Assembly: GCA_029780695.1 (NCBI GenBank)
Contig: JAKOYD010000043.1
Coordinates: forward strand, 1 to 64,000
DNA from: Pseudomonadota bacterium
GTDB lineage: Bacteria; Pseudomonadota; Gammaproteobacteria; Burkholderiales; Burkholderiaceae_C
Direction: 5' to 3'
Length of the DNA: 64,000 nt
The position numbers and the translations under genes are program-made. Of this stretch, positions 57,091 through 64,000 are shown piece by piece; positions within the stretch are counted from its first letter, which is position 1; each line of letters begins with the position of its first letter. A model generated the notes under the pieces. It saw only the letters and a list, made by a program, of their open reading frames with translations. It did not search any database and was not told the origin of the DNA.

Positions 57091-57621
57091 TTACTTGGCC
57101 TGTCCGGACATGCCCGACATGCCGCTCATGCCCTTTTGGCCAGCCATGCCGCTCATGCCAGACATACCCGACATGCCGGACATACCGCTCATGCCTTTCT
57201 GGCCCGACATGCCCGACATACCCGACATACCCGACATACCGCCCATGCCTTGCTGACCGGCCATGCCGCTCATGCCAGACATACCACTCATCCCCGACAT
57301 GCCCGACATGCCGGTGGCCTTTTCTTTCTTGGCCTTGGGGGCCGCTGCCGGTGCGCCCGCGTAGGCGGCGCCGTTCACGGTCATGCCGTTGGCAGAAAAC
57401 TTGGCGGCATTCTTGTTGCCCACGCCCTTGACGCGGGTGATCAGGTCATTCCAGTCCTTGAACTGACCTTTCTGGCGCTCGGCAATGATCTTGCCCGACA
57501 GGCCGGGACCAATGCCCTTGACGCTGTCCAGGTCGGCGGCACTGCCGGTGTTGACGTCCACGGCGGCAAACGCGATGGCGGCATAGAACATGGCCAGAAT
57601 GGCCAGGAGTTTTTTCAGCAT
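57091..57621 (-). CDS. exported helix-hairpin-helix (ComEA-like) protein with Met-rich Gly-X-Y tail
   Basis: A 176-residue protein. Signal peptide about residues 1-20 (LLAILAMFYAAIAFA). Residues about 21-80 form two helix-hairpin-helix motifs (VDVNTGSAADLDSVKGIGPG and LITRVKGVGNKNAAKF), as in ComEA-type DNA-binding proteins. A linker with Lys (PKAKKEK) leads to 23 collagen-like triplets at residues 105-173, of which 17 are Met-Ser-Gly. Export and HhH suggest periplasmic DNA binding; the tail is not known from ComEA. It lies alone on its strand, convergent with the oxoprolinase gene. Confidence 0.8.
   Translation of the reverse strand: MLKKLLAILAMFYAAIAFAAVDVNTGSAADLDSVKGIGPGLSGKIIAERQKGQFKDWNDLITRVKGVGNKNAAKFSANGMTVNGAAYAGAPAAAPKAKKEKATGMSGMSGMSGMSGMSGMAGQQGMGGMSGMSGMSGMSGQKGMSGMSGMSGMSGMSGMAGQKGMSGMSGMSGQAK
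57103..57309 (-). repeat. 9-bp tandem coding repeat, (Met-Ser-Gly)n
   Basis: A run of 23 nine-base units coding Met-Ser-Gly (17 copies), Met-Ala-Gly (2), Gln-Lys/Gln-Gly (3) and Met-Gly-Gly (1), ordered MSG5-MAG-QQG-MGG-MSG4-QKG-MSG5-MAG-QKG-MSG3. Synonymous Ser and Gly codons differ between units, so the array is being held at protein level and may be prone to copy-number change. Confidence 0.9.
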
Positions 57622-57757
57622 GGAAACTACCTTCCTCTAGGTTGAACACCGGCTGAAGCCGCCGGCACGGCACTGTCGTAACGGCGCGCGTGCCTGCCGC
57701 GTTGACGCGGGCAGCCGCTGGTGCGCCGGCGCTGATTGTGCACCTTCGCCAGGGGGC

Positions 57758-58918
57758 TTAAAGCTCCTCGATGCGCTTGGGCGGAAAACTTTCCCACGCC
57801 TGGCAGCCGGGACATTGCCAGAAATAGCCTTGTGCTTCGAAGCCGCAGGCCGCACAGCGGTAGCGCGCCAGCGGGCGCGCGGCGTGCTCGACCGAGCGCT
57901 GCACGACCGGGTGCGCGCCTTCCTGCGCGAAGGCTTCATGGCTCAGCCAGCGTGCGGCCGCGATCAGCGAAGGCTCCTGCGCCATATGCCGCACGTAGCC
58001 TTCGCGCGCCTGCAAGGGCGGCACGCCACCGGCGGTCTCGGACTGCACCAAGGCGTCCGCCACGTCGATCGAAGGGGTGGCGGCGTAGCTGCGCTGTAGC
58101 ATGGCTCGGGCGCGGGCCTGCTGGCCGCTGGCCTGGCCGATGCGCACCAGCTCGCTGGCCACCAGCGCAATGGCTTGCGGCGCGTGCTGCTCCAGGCTGG
58201 CCAGCTGCTCAAACGCCGCCGCCCAGTCGCCGCGCCCAGTCAGCAGGCCCGCCAACTGAATGCGCGGGCGGGCCGCGCTGGGGGCGCCGTCAATTGCCCG
58301 GCGCAGCAGTTCTTCGGCGGTTGCGGGGTCTTTTTTCTTGTTGAAAGCGTCGGCAGCCTGTTCGCACAGGTAGTGCGATAGCCGCGCGCTGAAGTCGCCC
58401 TGTCCGGCCTGCTGCAGTTGTCGCGCGACTTCGGTGGCTTGCGGCCAGTCGCGCGCCCGCTCGTGCAACGTCAGCAGCGTCAGCCAGGCCTGATCCTGGT
58501 AGCGTGTGCCTTCGAGCTTGCGCAGTGCGTCTTCGGCGCGGTCGAGCAGACCGGCCTTCAGAAAGTCGAGCGACAGCGCGTGCTGCGCGCGGTCGCGGTC
58601 GGCACGGCTCAGGTCGGCGCGCGACAGCAAGTGCTGGTGCACGCGCACGGCGCGCTCGTACTCACCCCGGCGGCGAAACAGGTTGCCCAGCGCAAAGTGC
58701 AGCTCGGACGTGTCAGGGTCTTTCTGCACCGCTTCGATGAAAGCGTCGATGGCCTGGTCCTGCTGCTCGTTCAGCAGGTAGTTCAGACCCTTGAAATAGG
58801 CCTTGGGCGCGTGCCGGTTCTCGATGCGCAGCTGGCGCAGATCGAGCCGCGACGCCAGCCAGCCGAGCGCGAACACGACCGGCACGCCCAGCAAAATCCA
58901 GCTGAGGTCAAACTCCAT
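57758..58918 (-). CDS. lapB: lipopolysaccharide assembly protein LapB
   Basis: A 386-residue protein: one N-terminal membrane helix (LSWILLGVPVVFALGWLAS), TPR-type repeats through about residues 40-340 (YFKGLNYLLNEQQDQAIDAF), and a C-terminal rubredoxin-like zinc ribbon (YRCAACGF...WQCPGCQAWE). LapB guides FtsH-dependent control of LpxC and so LPS synthesis. Its start lies inside the end of lapA (11-bp overlap), so the two are translationally coupled. Confidence 0.93.
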   Translation of the reverse strand: MEFDLSWILLGVPVVFALGWLASRLDLRQLRIENRHAPKAYFKGLNYLLNEQQDQAIDAFIEAVQKDPDTSELHFALGNLFRRRGEYERAVRVHQHLLSRADLSRADRDRAQHALSLDFLKAGLLDRAEDALRKLEGTRYQDQAWLTLLTLHERARDWPQATEVARQLQQAGQGDFSARLSHYLCEQAADAFNKKKDPATAEELLRRAIDGAPSAARPRIQLAGLLTGRGDWAAAFEQLASLEQHAPQAIALVASELVRIGQASGQQARARAMLQRSYAATPSIDVADALVQSETAGGVPPLQAREGYVRHMAQEPSLIAAARWLSHEAFAQEGAHPVVQRSVEHAARPLARYRCAACGFEAQGYFWQCPGCQAWESFPPKRIEEL

Positions 58919-59207
58919 GGGGTGAATCCGGCAACCGGTCGTCCGGTGCGGCAATATCCGAATGCGGCGCGATCTGCTCGTTGGCGTGCTTGCGGCGCTC
59001 CCGCCAGCCCGGCAGCATGCCCAGCACACCGACGACCATGCCCAGCACGAAGGCAACCAGGACGATCAGCGTCATCGGTGCGCGCCACTGACGGCCGAAC
59101 AGCAAGTGCACGGTGGCATCCTGCTGATTGTTCAGGGCGAAGGCGAAAAGGGCAAAAAAAACGGCTGCCTTCAGTATCCACGTCAGCAGCCGGGTGAGCT
59201 TGGTCAT
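58908..59207 (-). CDS. lapA: lipopolysaccharide assembly protein LapA
   Basis: A 99-residue inner-membrane protein with two helices (LLTWILKAAVFFALFAFAL and LIVLVAFVLGMVVGVLGML) separated by NNQQDATVHLLFG, the LapA/YciS pattern. It interacts with LapB in LPS control. It follows ihfB on the same strand and overlaps the lapB start. Confidence 0.92.
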   Translation of the reverse strand: MTKLTRLLTWILKAAVFFALFAFALNNQQDATVHLLFGRQWRAPMTLIVLVAFVLGMVVGVLGMLPGWRERRKHANEQIAPHSDIAAPDDRLPDSPHGV

Positions 59208-59248
59208 GCGTCTTCTTCAGGTCGAAGACGATTCTAGCGGTGATGCCG

Positions 59249-59551
59249 TCAAGGCTTGGCGTCGCCGACGGGCTGCGCACCCACCGCTTCGCGCAGGGCC
59301 TTGCCCGGCTTGAAGTGCGGCACGCGCCGCTCGGGGATGCGCACACTCTCGCCGGTGCGCGGGTTGCGGCCCAGACGGGGTGGGCGGTGGTTGATCGAAA
59401 AACTGCCAAAGCCGCGGATCTCGATGCGATGGCCACGCGTCAACGCGTCGCTCATGGCGTCAAGAATCGTCTTGACGGCCGCGTCGGCGTCGCGCTGGGT
59501 CAGTTGGCCAAAGCGCTCGGCCAGCAGTTCGACCAGATCGGAACGGGTCAT
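59249..59551 (-). CDS. ihfB: integration host factor subunit beta
   Basis: A 100-residue DNA-bending protein of the HU/IHF family: [40 protein letters not shown] and [12 protein letters not shown], with the Pro that intercalates DNA. It is part of the conserved rpsA-ihfB-lapAB gene order and is read from the same strand as rpsA, 148 bp downstream of it. Confidence 0.95.
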   Translation of the reverse strand: MTRSDLVELLAERFGQLTQRDADAAVKTILDAMSDALTRGHRIEIRGFGSFSINHRPPRLGRNPRTGESVRIPERRVPHFKPGKALREAVGAQPVGDAKP

Positions 59552-59629
59552 TACAGCAATGGACGGAAGGCAGAAGGCGTTGACCCGAGGTGCGCTGCGT
59601 GGCTGCCCCTCTTCAAGGGCACCCGTGCA

Positions 59630-59697
59630 GCGGGCTTGGCCCGGCCACTGGGTGCGCCCCTTGAGGGGGAAGCGCCGTCGGCGCCTCGGGGGGTGGA
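59630..59697. repeat. extragenic repeat in the rpsA-ihfB gap
   Basis: CCCCTTGAGGGGGAAGCGCC GTCGGCGCCTC is a GC-rich palindromic unit (CCCCTTGAGGGG and GCGCCgtcGGCGC) often seen after genes in this family of bacteria. It lies just downstream of the rpsA stop and could work as a terminator-like structure. Confidence 0.55.
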
Positions 59698-59699
59698 CC

Positions 59700-61379
59700 T
59701 TACTTGTCGCTGTTGTCCAGCTTCGCACGCAGCAGGGCGCCCAGGCTGGTCGTGCCGGCGTTGCCGCTGTTCTGGCTCAGGCTGGCCATGGCTTCCTGCT
59801 GGTCGGCAGCGTCCTTGGCGCGCACCGACAGCTGGATGTTGCGCGTCTTGCGGTCGACGTTGGTCACCACGGCGGTCACTTCGTCGCCCACCTTCAGCAC
59901 CTGGCTGGCGTCCTCGACGCGGTCACGGCTGATTTCAGAGGCGCGCAGGTAGCCCACCACGTCGTTACCCAGGTCGATCTCGGCGCCACGGGCGTCGACG
60001 GTCTTGACCTTGCCGGTGACCGACTGGCCCTTGTCGTTGACGGTGACGAAAGTGGTGAACGGATCCTGGTCAAGCTGCTTGATGCCCAGGCTGATGCGCT
60101 CGCGGTCCACGTCAACCGCCAGCACGATCGCTTCGACATCCTGGCCCTTCTTGTAGTTGCGCACGGCGGCTTCGCCCGGCTCGTTCCACGACAGGTCGGA
60201 CAGGTGTACCAGGCCGTCGATGCCGGCAGCCAGGCCGACGAACACGCCGAAGTCGGTGATCGACTTGATCGGGCCCTTGACGCGGTCGCCGCGCTTGGTG
60301 TTCTGCGCAAACTCTTGCCACGGGTTGGCACGGCACTGCTTCATGCCCAGGGAGATGCGGCGCTTGTCTTCGTCGATCTCGAGCACCATGACCTCGACCT
60401 CGTCGCCCAGCGACACGATCTTGTTGGGGGCGATGTTCTTGTTGGTCCAGTCCATCTCGGACACGTGGACCAAGCCTTCGATGCCCGGCTCCAGCTCGAC
60501 GAAGGCGCCATAGTCGGCGATGTTGGTGACCTTGCCGAACATGCGCGTGCCCTGCGGGTAGCGGCGCGACACGCCCATCCAGGGGTCGTCGCCCATCTGC
60601 TTGAGGCCCAGCGATACGCGGTTCTTTTCGGTGTCGAACTTGAGGATCTTTGCGGTGATCTCTTGACCCGCCTGCACCACCTCGGACGGGTGGCGCACGC
60701 GGCGCCAAGCCATGTCGGTGATGTGCAGCAGGCCGTCGATGCCGCCCAGGTCGACAAACGCGCCGTATTCGGTGATGTTCTTGACCACGCCGTTGACGAC
60801 GGCGCCTTCCTTCAGCGTCTCCATCAGCTTGGCGCGCTCTTCGCCCATGCTGGCTTCGACCACGGCGCGGCGCGACAGCACCACGTTGTTGCGCTTGCGG
60901 TCGAGCTTGATGACCTTGAATTCGAGCGTCTTGTTCTCGTAGGGCGTCAGGTCCTTGGTCGGACGGGTGTCGACCAGCGAGCCGGGCAGGAAGGCGCGGA
61001 TGCCGTTGACCAGCACCGTCAGGCCGCCCTTGACCTTGCCGGCGGTGGTGCCGGTGACGAAGTCGCCCGATTCCAGGGCTTTTTCCAGCGCCAGCCACGA
61101 GGCCAGGCGCTTGGCGGTGTCGCGGCTCAGGATGGTGTCGCCGTAGCCGTTTTCGATGGAGCCGATGGCCACGGGCACGAAGGCGCCGGGCTCGACCTCG
61201 ACCTCGCCCTGGTCGTTCTTGAATTCCTCGATCGGGATGTAGGCTTCGGACTTCAGGCCGGCATTCACGACGACGAAGTTGTGCTCGACGCGCACGACTT
61301 CGGCGGTGATGACTTCACCCGGGCGCATTTCGGTGCGGCGCAGGGATTCTTCGAACAACTGGGCAAAAGATTCAGACAT
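59700..61379 (-). CDS. rpsA: 30S ribosomal protein S1
   Basis: A 559-residue RNA-binding protein with six S1 OB-fold repeats (recognisable as [41 protein letters not shown] and [21 protein letters not shown]). It binds mRNA to the small ribosomal subunit. The ATG at 61379 has an AAGGA Shine-Dalgarno. The upstream frame to 61436 is not needed. It follows aroA/cmk by 212 bp in the conserved gene order. Confidence 0.96.
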   Translation of the reverse strand: MSESFAQLFEESLRRTEMRPGEVITAEVVRVEHNFVVVNAGLKSEAYIPIEEFKNDQGEVEVEPGAFVPVAIGSIENGYGDTILSRDTAKRLASWLALEKALESGDFVTGTTAGKVKGGLTVLVNGIRAFLPGSLVDTRPTKDLTPYENKTLEFKVIKLDRKRNNVVLSRRAVVEASMGEERAKLMETLKEGAVVNGVVKNITEYGAFVDLGGIDGLLHITDMAWRRVRHPSEVVQAGQEITAKILKFDTEKNRVSLGLKQMGDDPWMGVSRRYPQGTRMFGKVTNIADYGAFVELEPGIEGLVHVSEMDWTNKNIAPNKIVSLGDEVEVMVLEIDEDKRRISLGMKQCRANPWQEFAQNTKRGDRVKGPIKSITDFGVFVGLAAGIDGLVHLSDLSWNEPGEAAVRNYKKGQDVEAIVLAVDVDRERISLGIKQLDQDPFTTFVTVNDKGQSVTGKVKTVDARGAEIDLGNDVVGYLRASEISRDRVEDASQVLKVGDEVTAVVTNVDRKTRNIQLSVRAKDAADQQEAMASLSQNSGNAGTTSLGALLRAKLDNSDK

Positions 61380-61590
61380 GAAAGATTCCTTCTCTGCACG
61401 CACAGGTTGACGACAGCACCATTGCGATCGTTTCAAAGGCTGGCGGCAGAGGCTTGGGTGGCGGATGAACCGCGGTTAAGGTGAAACCACCAGACGGCTC
61501 GATGCGCTTCGACGCGCGGAGGGAAGCCGGCTGGACCAAAAACCGGCTGCGGACGTGGTGTCGTGACCGGGTGGGCGACCGCCCAGCCCT

Positions 61591-63597
61591 TCAGGAAGAG
61601 CGAAACGGCTGCCTTGCCTGCCACCAGCCCAGCACCTGATCCACCGATTGCTCGACGGTCAGCTGCGAGTTGTCCAGCAGCAGGGCATCTTGCGCGGGCT
61701 TCAGCGGCGACGCGGCGCGGTTTTCATCCCGCGCATCGCGCGCTTCCAAGTCAGCGCGAAGGTCGGCGAGTTTAGCAGAAATTCCCTTGGAAATCAATTG
61801 CTTATGGCGCCTTTCGGCGCGCTGCGCGGCGCCCGCCGTCAGGTACACCTTGAGCGCGGCGTGCGGAAAGATGGCCGTGCCCATGTCGCGCCCATCGGCC
61901 ACCAGCCCAGGCAGGCGGGCGAAGTCGCGCTGCAGATTCAGTAGCGCCTCACGCACGCCAGGCAAGGCCGACACGCGGGAAGCGTCCATGCCCGCGGCTT
62001 CGGTGCGAATGGCGTCGCTGACGTCTTCGTCGCCCAGGCAGACGCCATCTGCGGTAAAGCGCACCGGCAGGCAGCGGGCAAGGGCGCTGAGGGTCGCCTC
62101 ATTTGCAGCGTCCAGTTCATGCCCGGCGCGGCGCGCGGCCAGCCCGGTCAGGCGGTACAGCGAACCTGAGTCGAGATAATGGTAGCCCAGCCGGCGCGCC
62201 ACCGCGCTGGCCAGCGTGCCCTTGCCGGACGCCGTGGGTCCGTCGATGCAGATCACCGGCACGTCGACCGCCGGCTGCGCGAGGGCGAACAGCGTCTCGA
62301 AATAGTCCGGGAAGGTCTTGGCCACGCACTTGGGGTCTTCGATGCGCACCGGCAGGCCGGCCGGATTGAAGGCCGCCAGGGAGCCGCACATGGCCATGCG
62401 GTGGTCGTCGTAGGTGTGGAGCGACGCCGCTTGCCACGCCGTGGCGCCAGCGGGCGGTGTGACGCGGATGAAGTCCGCGCCTTCGTCCACCGTGGCGCCC
62501 AGCTTGCGCAATTCGGTGGCCATGGCAGCGATGCGGTCGGTTTCCTTGACGCGCCACGACGCGATGTTGCGCAGCGTGCTCGCGCCGTCGGCATACAAGG
62601 CCATCACGGCCAAGGTCATGGCGGCGTCGGGGATGTGGTTGCAGTCGAGGTCAATGGCCTTGAGCGGCCAGGCGCCGCGCGCCACGCGCAGCCAGTTGGG
62701 GCCGCTTTCGATGCGCGCGCCCATCTGTCGGGCCGCGTCGACGAAGCGGATGTCGCCCTGGATCGAAGCTTCGCCCACGCCTTCAATCTTCAGGCCATTT
62801 TGGCCCGCAGCGCTTTCTGACAAAGCGCCGGCAGCTATGAAATAGCTAGCAGACGAGGCGTCTGCCTCGACGTGGATTTCGCCTGGCGTGCTATAGCGGC
62901 TGCCGGCCGGGATGGTGAAGCGCGCCCATTCGTCGCGCCGCACAGCCACGCCGAAGCGTGCCAGCAATTTCAGCGTGATGTCGATGTACGGCTTGGAGAT
63001 CAGCTCGCCCACTACCTCAATCACCACATCCTGCTGGCGTGCTGCCAGCGGCAGCGCCATCAGCAGTGCGGTGAGGAACTGGCTGGACACGTCGCCCCGC
63101 ACGGGAATGGGCTGGTCGAGCTGCAGGCGCGGCTGGCCGATGTGCAGCGGCGGGTAGCCTTCCTGGCCCAAATATTGCACGCTGCAACCCAGCGCCCGCA
63201 GCGCATCGACCAAGTCGCCGATGGGCCGTTCGTGCATGCGTGGGATGCCGCTCAAGCGATAGTCGCCGCCCAGCACCGCGAGTGCAGCGGCAAGCGGCCG
63301 CATCGCCGTGCCGGCATTGCCCAGGAAAAGCTCGGCCTGCGGTTGGCGCACACGGTCGCCCAGCCCGTCGATGATCGCCGTCGTGCCCTCAACGACGACG
63401 CCGCAACCCAGCTGGCGCAGCGCCTGCAGCATGACGCGCGTGTCGTCCGAATCGAGCAGGTCGCGCACCACAGTGCGTCCCTCGCACAGCGCGGCCAGCA
63501 GCAGAACGCGGTTGGAAATGCTCTTGGAGCCGGGCAGGCGCACGGTGCCTGACGCCGAGCGCAGGGCGGGAAGGTCGAGGAATGCGGTGTCGAACAC
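61591..63597 (-). CDS. aroA: bifunctional EPSP synthase / cytidylate kinase
   Basis: A 668-residue fusion. Residues about 1-440 are 3-phosphoshikimate 1-carboxyvinyltransferase ([37 protein letters not shown]); residues about 445-660 are CMP/dCMP kinase with the P-loop [12 protein letters not shown] and a [13 protein letters not shown] region. It serves aromatic amino-acid synthesis and nucleotide recycling. GTG 63597 ([10 protein letters not shown]) was chosen as start, since an ATG at 63660 would overlap tyrA by 41 bp. A dispersed hairpin repeat lies in the aroA half at 62810-62847. Fusion of the two genes is known in Burkholderiales. Confidence 0.92.
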   Translation of the reverse strand: MFDTAFLDLPALRSASGTVRLPGSKSISNRVLLLAALCEGRTVVRDLLDSDDTRVMLQALRQLGCGVVVEGTTAIIDGLGDRVRQPQAELFLGNAGTAMRPLAAALAVLGGDYRLSGIPRMHERPIGDLVDALRALGCSVQYLGQEGYPPLHIGQPRLQLDQPIPVRGDVSSQFLTALLMALPLAARQQDVVIEVVGELISKPYIDITLKLLARFGVAVRRDEWARFTIPAGSRYSTPGEIHVEADASSASYFIAAGALSESAAGQNGLKIEGVGEASIQGDIRFVDAARQMGARIESGPNWLRVARGAWPLKAIDLDCNHIPDAAMTLAVMALYADGASTLRNIASWRVKETDRIAAMATELRKLGATVDEGADFIRVTPPAGATAWQAASLHTYDDHRMAMCGSLAAFNPAGLPVRIEDPKCVAKTFPDYFETLFALAQPAVDVPVICIDGPTASGKGTLASAVARRLGYHYLDSGSLYRLTGLAARRAGHELDAANEATLSALARCLPVRFTADGVCLGDEDVSDAIRTEAAGMDASRVSALPGVREALLNLQRDFARLPGLVADGRDMGTAIFPHAALKVYLTAGAAQRAERRHKQLISKGISAKLADLRADLEARDARDENRAASPLKPAQDALLLDNSQLTVEQSVDQVLGWWQARQPFRSS
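62810..62847. repeat. dispersed double-hairpin repeat inside aroA
   Basis: GCGCTTT/AAAGCGC (62810-62816, 62822-62828) and AGCTAT-gaa-ATAGCT (62833-62847) follow each other exactly as in the repeat at 43437-43484. In the EPSP synthase they code [12 protein letters not shown], a loop segment with no family-conserved residues. Confidence 0.75.
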
Positions 63598-63619
63598 GGG
63601 GATGAAGCGGAGCAACGGT

Positions 63620-64000
63620 TCAGCGCACGCCGGGCGATACCCGCCAGCTCGCGCGCGCATGGCTGGCGCGGTGGATCAGGCGCTCCAGCTCGTCGGCGTG
63701 GCCGCCGTCGATGAGGCGCTGAAATTCGGCCAGCGCGCGCTGGAAGTGCGCGGTCTGGCGCGCCAGTTCTTCGCGATTGGCGATCAGCACGTCGCGCCAC
63801 ATCTGCGGATCGGACGCGGCAATGCGGCTGAAGTCGCGAAAGCCCGGGCCGGCCATGGACAGGTAGTCTTGGCCTTCGGGCTGGCCGGTGATGCCGTTCA
63901 TCAGCGCAAAGGCCAGCAGATGCGGCAAGTGGCTGACGGCGGCAAAGGCCGCGTCGTGCGCCTCGGGCGACATGGTGATCACCTCGCAACCCAGCGCACG
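63620..64000 (-). CDS. tyrA: prephenate dehydrogenase (C-terminal part)
   Basis: The last 126 or so codons of a gene that enters from the right edge. [27 protein letters not shown], with the DxxxAxxSHLPH motif, followed by [22 protein letters not shown] is characteristic of the TyrA helical dimer domain. It converts prephenate to 4-hydroxyphenylpyruvate in tyrosine synthesis. It lies upstream of aroA/cmk in the conserved order, 22 bp away. Confidence 0.9.
   Translation of the reverse strand, partial: RALGCEVITMSPEAHDAAFAAVSHLPHLLAFALMNGITGQPEGQDYLSMAGPGFRDFSRIAASDPQMWRDVLIANREELARQTAHFQRALAEFQRLIDGGHADELERLIHRASHARASWRVSPGVR

Noticed and set aside
57103-57309. Short regular repeats as a CRISPR array
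   Set aside because: The 9-bp units are contiguous with no spacers and encode Met-Ser-Gly triplets in frame within a protein gene.

Overview
The window is high-GC DNA (most ORFs have antisense shadow ORFs) from a betaproteobacterium, most likely a member of the Comamonadaceae in the Burkholderiales. Support for this comes from the block tyrA-aroA/cmk fusion-rpsA-ihfB-lapA-lapB, the xseB-ispA-dxs operon, three surface proteins with IPTL-type C-terminal sorting signals, a MocR/DUF2917-like divergent pair, and many short GCTAT...ATAGC hairpin repeats, some of them inside genes. No plasmid, phage, insertion sequence or CRISPR is visible.

Layout. 1-14.8 kb is mixed chromosomal housekeeping: a DHA2 drug exporter, a MocR regulator, two pimeloyl-CoA-dehydrogenase-like genes with yceH, an IPTL-CTERM protein, purN, an RsmB-like rRNA methyltransferase, an acyl-CoA desaturase, an FAD amine oxidase-like gene, a Crp/Fnr regulator, a glycerate 2-kinase and tRNA-Thr(CGT). 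14.9-30 kb holds a Tat-exported dienelactone hydrolase, two more IPTL-CTERM proteins that share a four-cysteine module, a sulfurtransferase, an EamA permease, a Rieske oxygenase, xseB-ispA-dxs and a TRAP transporter.

30.2-45.1 kb is the most interesting part. It is a tungsten/molybdenum island: a ModE-HTH/periplasmic-binding-domain regulator divergent from tupBCA (tungstate uptake), modABC (molybdate uptake), a diheme peroxidase of the MbnH/MauG type, a beta-propeller lipoprotein, modE, a PhyH dioxygenase, and an operon for a tungsten aldehyde oxidoreductase (polyferredoxin, W-pterin subunit, FAD subunit, MoaD-like protein). Two different operator types can be read directly. The palindrome TATGCA-N6-TGCATA lies the same distance upstream of tupB and of the aldehyde oxidoreductase operon. 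ModE-like boxes lie upstream of modA and between the diheme peroxidase and the lipoprotein-modE genes. This suggests one regulon that couples tungstate uptake to the tungsten enzyme and a second, ModE-controlled one that takes in an unexpected haem peroxidase.

45-64 kb: a membrane-protein gene broken by two in-frame amber codons, a small conserved protein, a ferric-reductase-like flavoprotein, crcB, rdgC, a TRAP transporter divergent from a MarR-like regulator, an Asp/Glu racemase-like gene and a fused 5-oxoprolinase, a helix-hairpin-helix protein with a Met-rich Gly-X-Y tail, then lapB-lapA-ihfB-rpsA-aroA/cmk-tyrA (tyrA runs off the window).
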